Assembly (NCBI GenBank): GCA_959601025.1
Contig: CAUGOD010000005.1
Span: forward strand, 45,058-109,057
Length of the DNA stretch: 64,000 bases
Reading direction: 5' to 3'
Origin: an uncultured Oscillospiraceae bacterium
GTDB taxonomy: Bacteria > Bacillota > Clostridia > Oscillospirales > Acutalibacteraceae
Program-made: the position numbers and the translations under genes
Notes under the pieces: generated by a model
Seen by the model: the letters and a program-made list of their open reading frames with translations, nothing else
What the model was told of the DNA's origin: nothing
Databases searched by the model: none
Shown here: positions 63,582 through 64,000 of the stretch, piece after piece
Layout of the letters: every line of letters begins with the position of its first letter
How positions within the stretch are numbered: position 1 is the first letter of the stretch

Positions 63582-63670
63582 GCGCCGCCCGGCCGGGTTC
63601 TCTGCCAACGCTTTCCGGCGGCGCAATCGAGAAATGCTGTCGCATTTCTCCTCAACGACATTATACCATA
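63582..63670 (-). repeat. Structured tandem repeat, copy 2
   Basis: 89 bp, directly abutting copy 1. Same order: TATGGTATAATGTCGTT, a 9-bp stem with GACA loop, then GCGCCGCC/GGCGGCGC. Several pairs differ from copy 1 by compensating changes. Each copy begins with an extended -10 (TGGTATAAT) but neither has a good -35. Confidence 0.8.
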
Positions 63671-63791
63671 AAGGGCAGATGCCCGGGCCTTCATTTTCTA
63701 TTGAAGCTTTCTGAATTTTTTATGAAGCCTATGAAGCCGGAGCGGTTTCCGCCTATCTCTGATCGCTCCAAAATCGTCTTTTAGAACACTT

Positions 63792-63829
63792 AGCCCCCTG
63801 TCGTAGAAAAACAACTACGACAGGGGGCT
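63792..63829 (-). terminator. Terminator of the right-edge gene
   Basis: Perfect 15-bp stem (63792-63806 with 63815-63829), 8-base loop. The leftward tail AAGTGTTCTAAAAG is not T-rich. It lies 80 bases past the truncated gene's stop. Confidence 0.6.
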
Positions 63830-63908
63830 TCTCGTCAATGCTCGTTTTTTCTAATCCTGTACACAATTTTATCCCAGAGAGTTGCTTGCCGAATGAAATA
63901 ATTTCGCT

Positions 63909-64000
63909 TTACAAAACCTCGATATTATCGCGGGCTTGGACGGCTTTCATCGCGTTCTTGGTGTCGAACACCGCTTTCGCATGCTGCTGTACGAAGTCAT
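63909..64000 (-). CDS. C-terminal end of an unidentified protein (truncated by window edge)
   Basis: The last 29 codons before TAA at 63909-63911, ending AKAVFDTKNAMKAVQARDNIEVL. The VFDTKN stretch faintly resembles the final V-D-T-R-N strand of nucleotide-sugar dehydrogenases; this is a weak hint only. Confidence 0.5.
   Translation of the reverse strand, partial: DFVQQHAKAVFDTKNAMKAVQARDNIEVL

Noticed and set aside
63454..63645. 63-codon minus-strand frame with AGGAG close to ATG, running through both structured repeats
   Set aside because: The spacing is only two bases, the repeat period is not a multiple of three, and differences between copies are compensatory for stems rather than for codons.

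Overview
The window looks like a chromosomal segment of a moderately high-GC, spore-forming Clostridia, probably of the Oscillospiraceae/Ruminococcaceae type; this placement is inferred. Evidence for it: the tig-clpP-clpX-lon-ysxC order, a Firmicutes spore-cortex/coat cluster (spoVB, mazG, rqcP, yabP, yabQ, divIC, yabR-like), cwlD, a long-form hpf, and a CUT1 sugar-importer locus with no dedicated ATPase. I saw no phage genes, insertion sequence, CRISPR array or rRNA operon. Transcription is rightward from 1 to 7835, mixed around tRNA-Cys, guaB and dtxR/feoAB, and leftward for everything from 13350 to the right edge.

Layout. 1-7835: trigger factor (5' end cut off), ClpP, ClpX, Lon (behind a terminator-like hairpin), the GTPase YsxC, and LysA. 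7836-10746: a hairpin-rich gap, tRNA-Cys with a consensus promoter and terminator, guaB, and a DtxR-family repressor divergent from feoA. 10747-13299: feoAB iron uptake. 13350-22847: YdcF-like protein, FtsX-type permease plus membrane fusion protein without an ATPase, radA, cwlD, an unknown membrane protein, a metal-site-less MBL-fold protein, an rRNA-type methyltransferase and a lipoprotein. 22955-25709: hpf, an orphan fumarase alpha subunit and an amidohydrolase. 25830-30945: the sporulation/division cluster with an inserted HU gene and a candidate sigma-E promoter. 31031-34753: MTA/SAH-type deaminase, purine nucleoside phosphorylase, a zinc-ribbon protein and a uridine-kinase-like protein.

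34976-58412 is the most interesting part: a likely single 15-gene, about 23-kb leftward operon between a good sigma-A promoter (58384-58412) and a strong terminator (34976-35012). It encodes two CUT1-type importers, one with a 977-residue binding protein carrying a long N-terminal extension. It also holds an AraC regulator, a ROK protein without its catalytic Asp, two DUF4838 proteins (one cytoplasmic, one lipoprotein), a DUF5107/TPR protein, a DUF5696 protein, an NHL-TPR-YIP1-like membrane protein and two surface proteins sharing an unrecognised module. No classical glycosidase family is apparent, so glycan breakdown would have to be done by the DUF-family proteins. This reads as a glycan-capture and uptake system of unknown substrate.

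58674-63829 holds a BceRS-BceAB type antimicrobial-peptide sensing and detoxification module. Upstream of bceR are two abutting copies of an 87-89 bp structured repeat whose stems differ by compensatory changes. The right edge holds the last 29 codons of another leftward gene.
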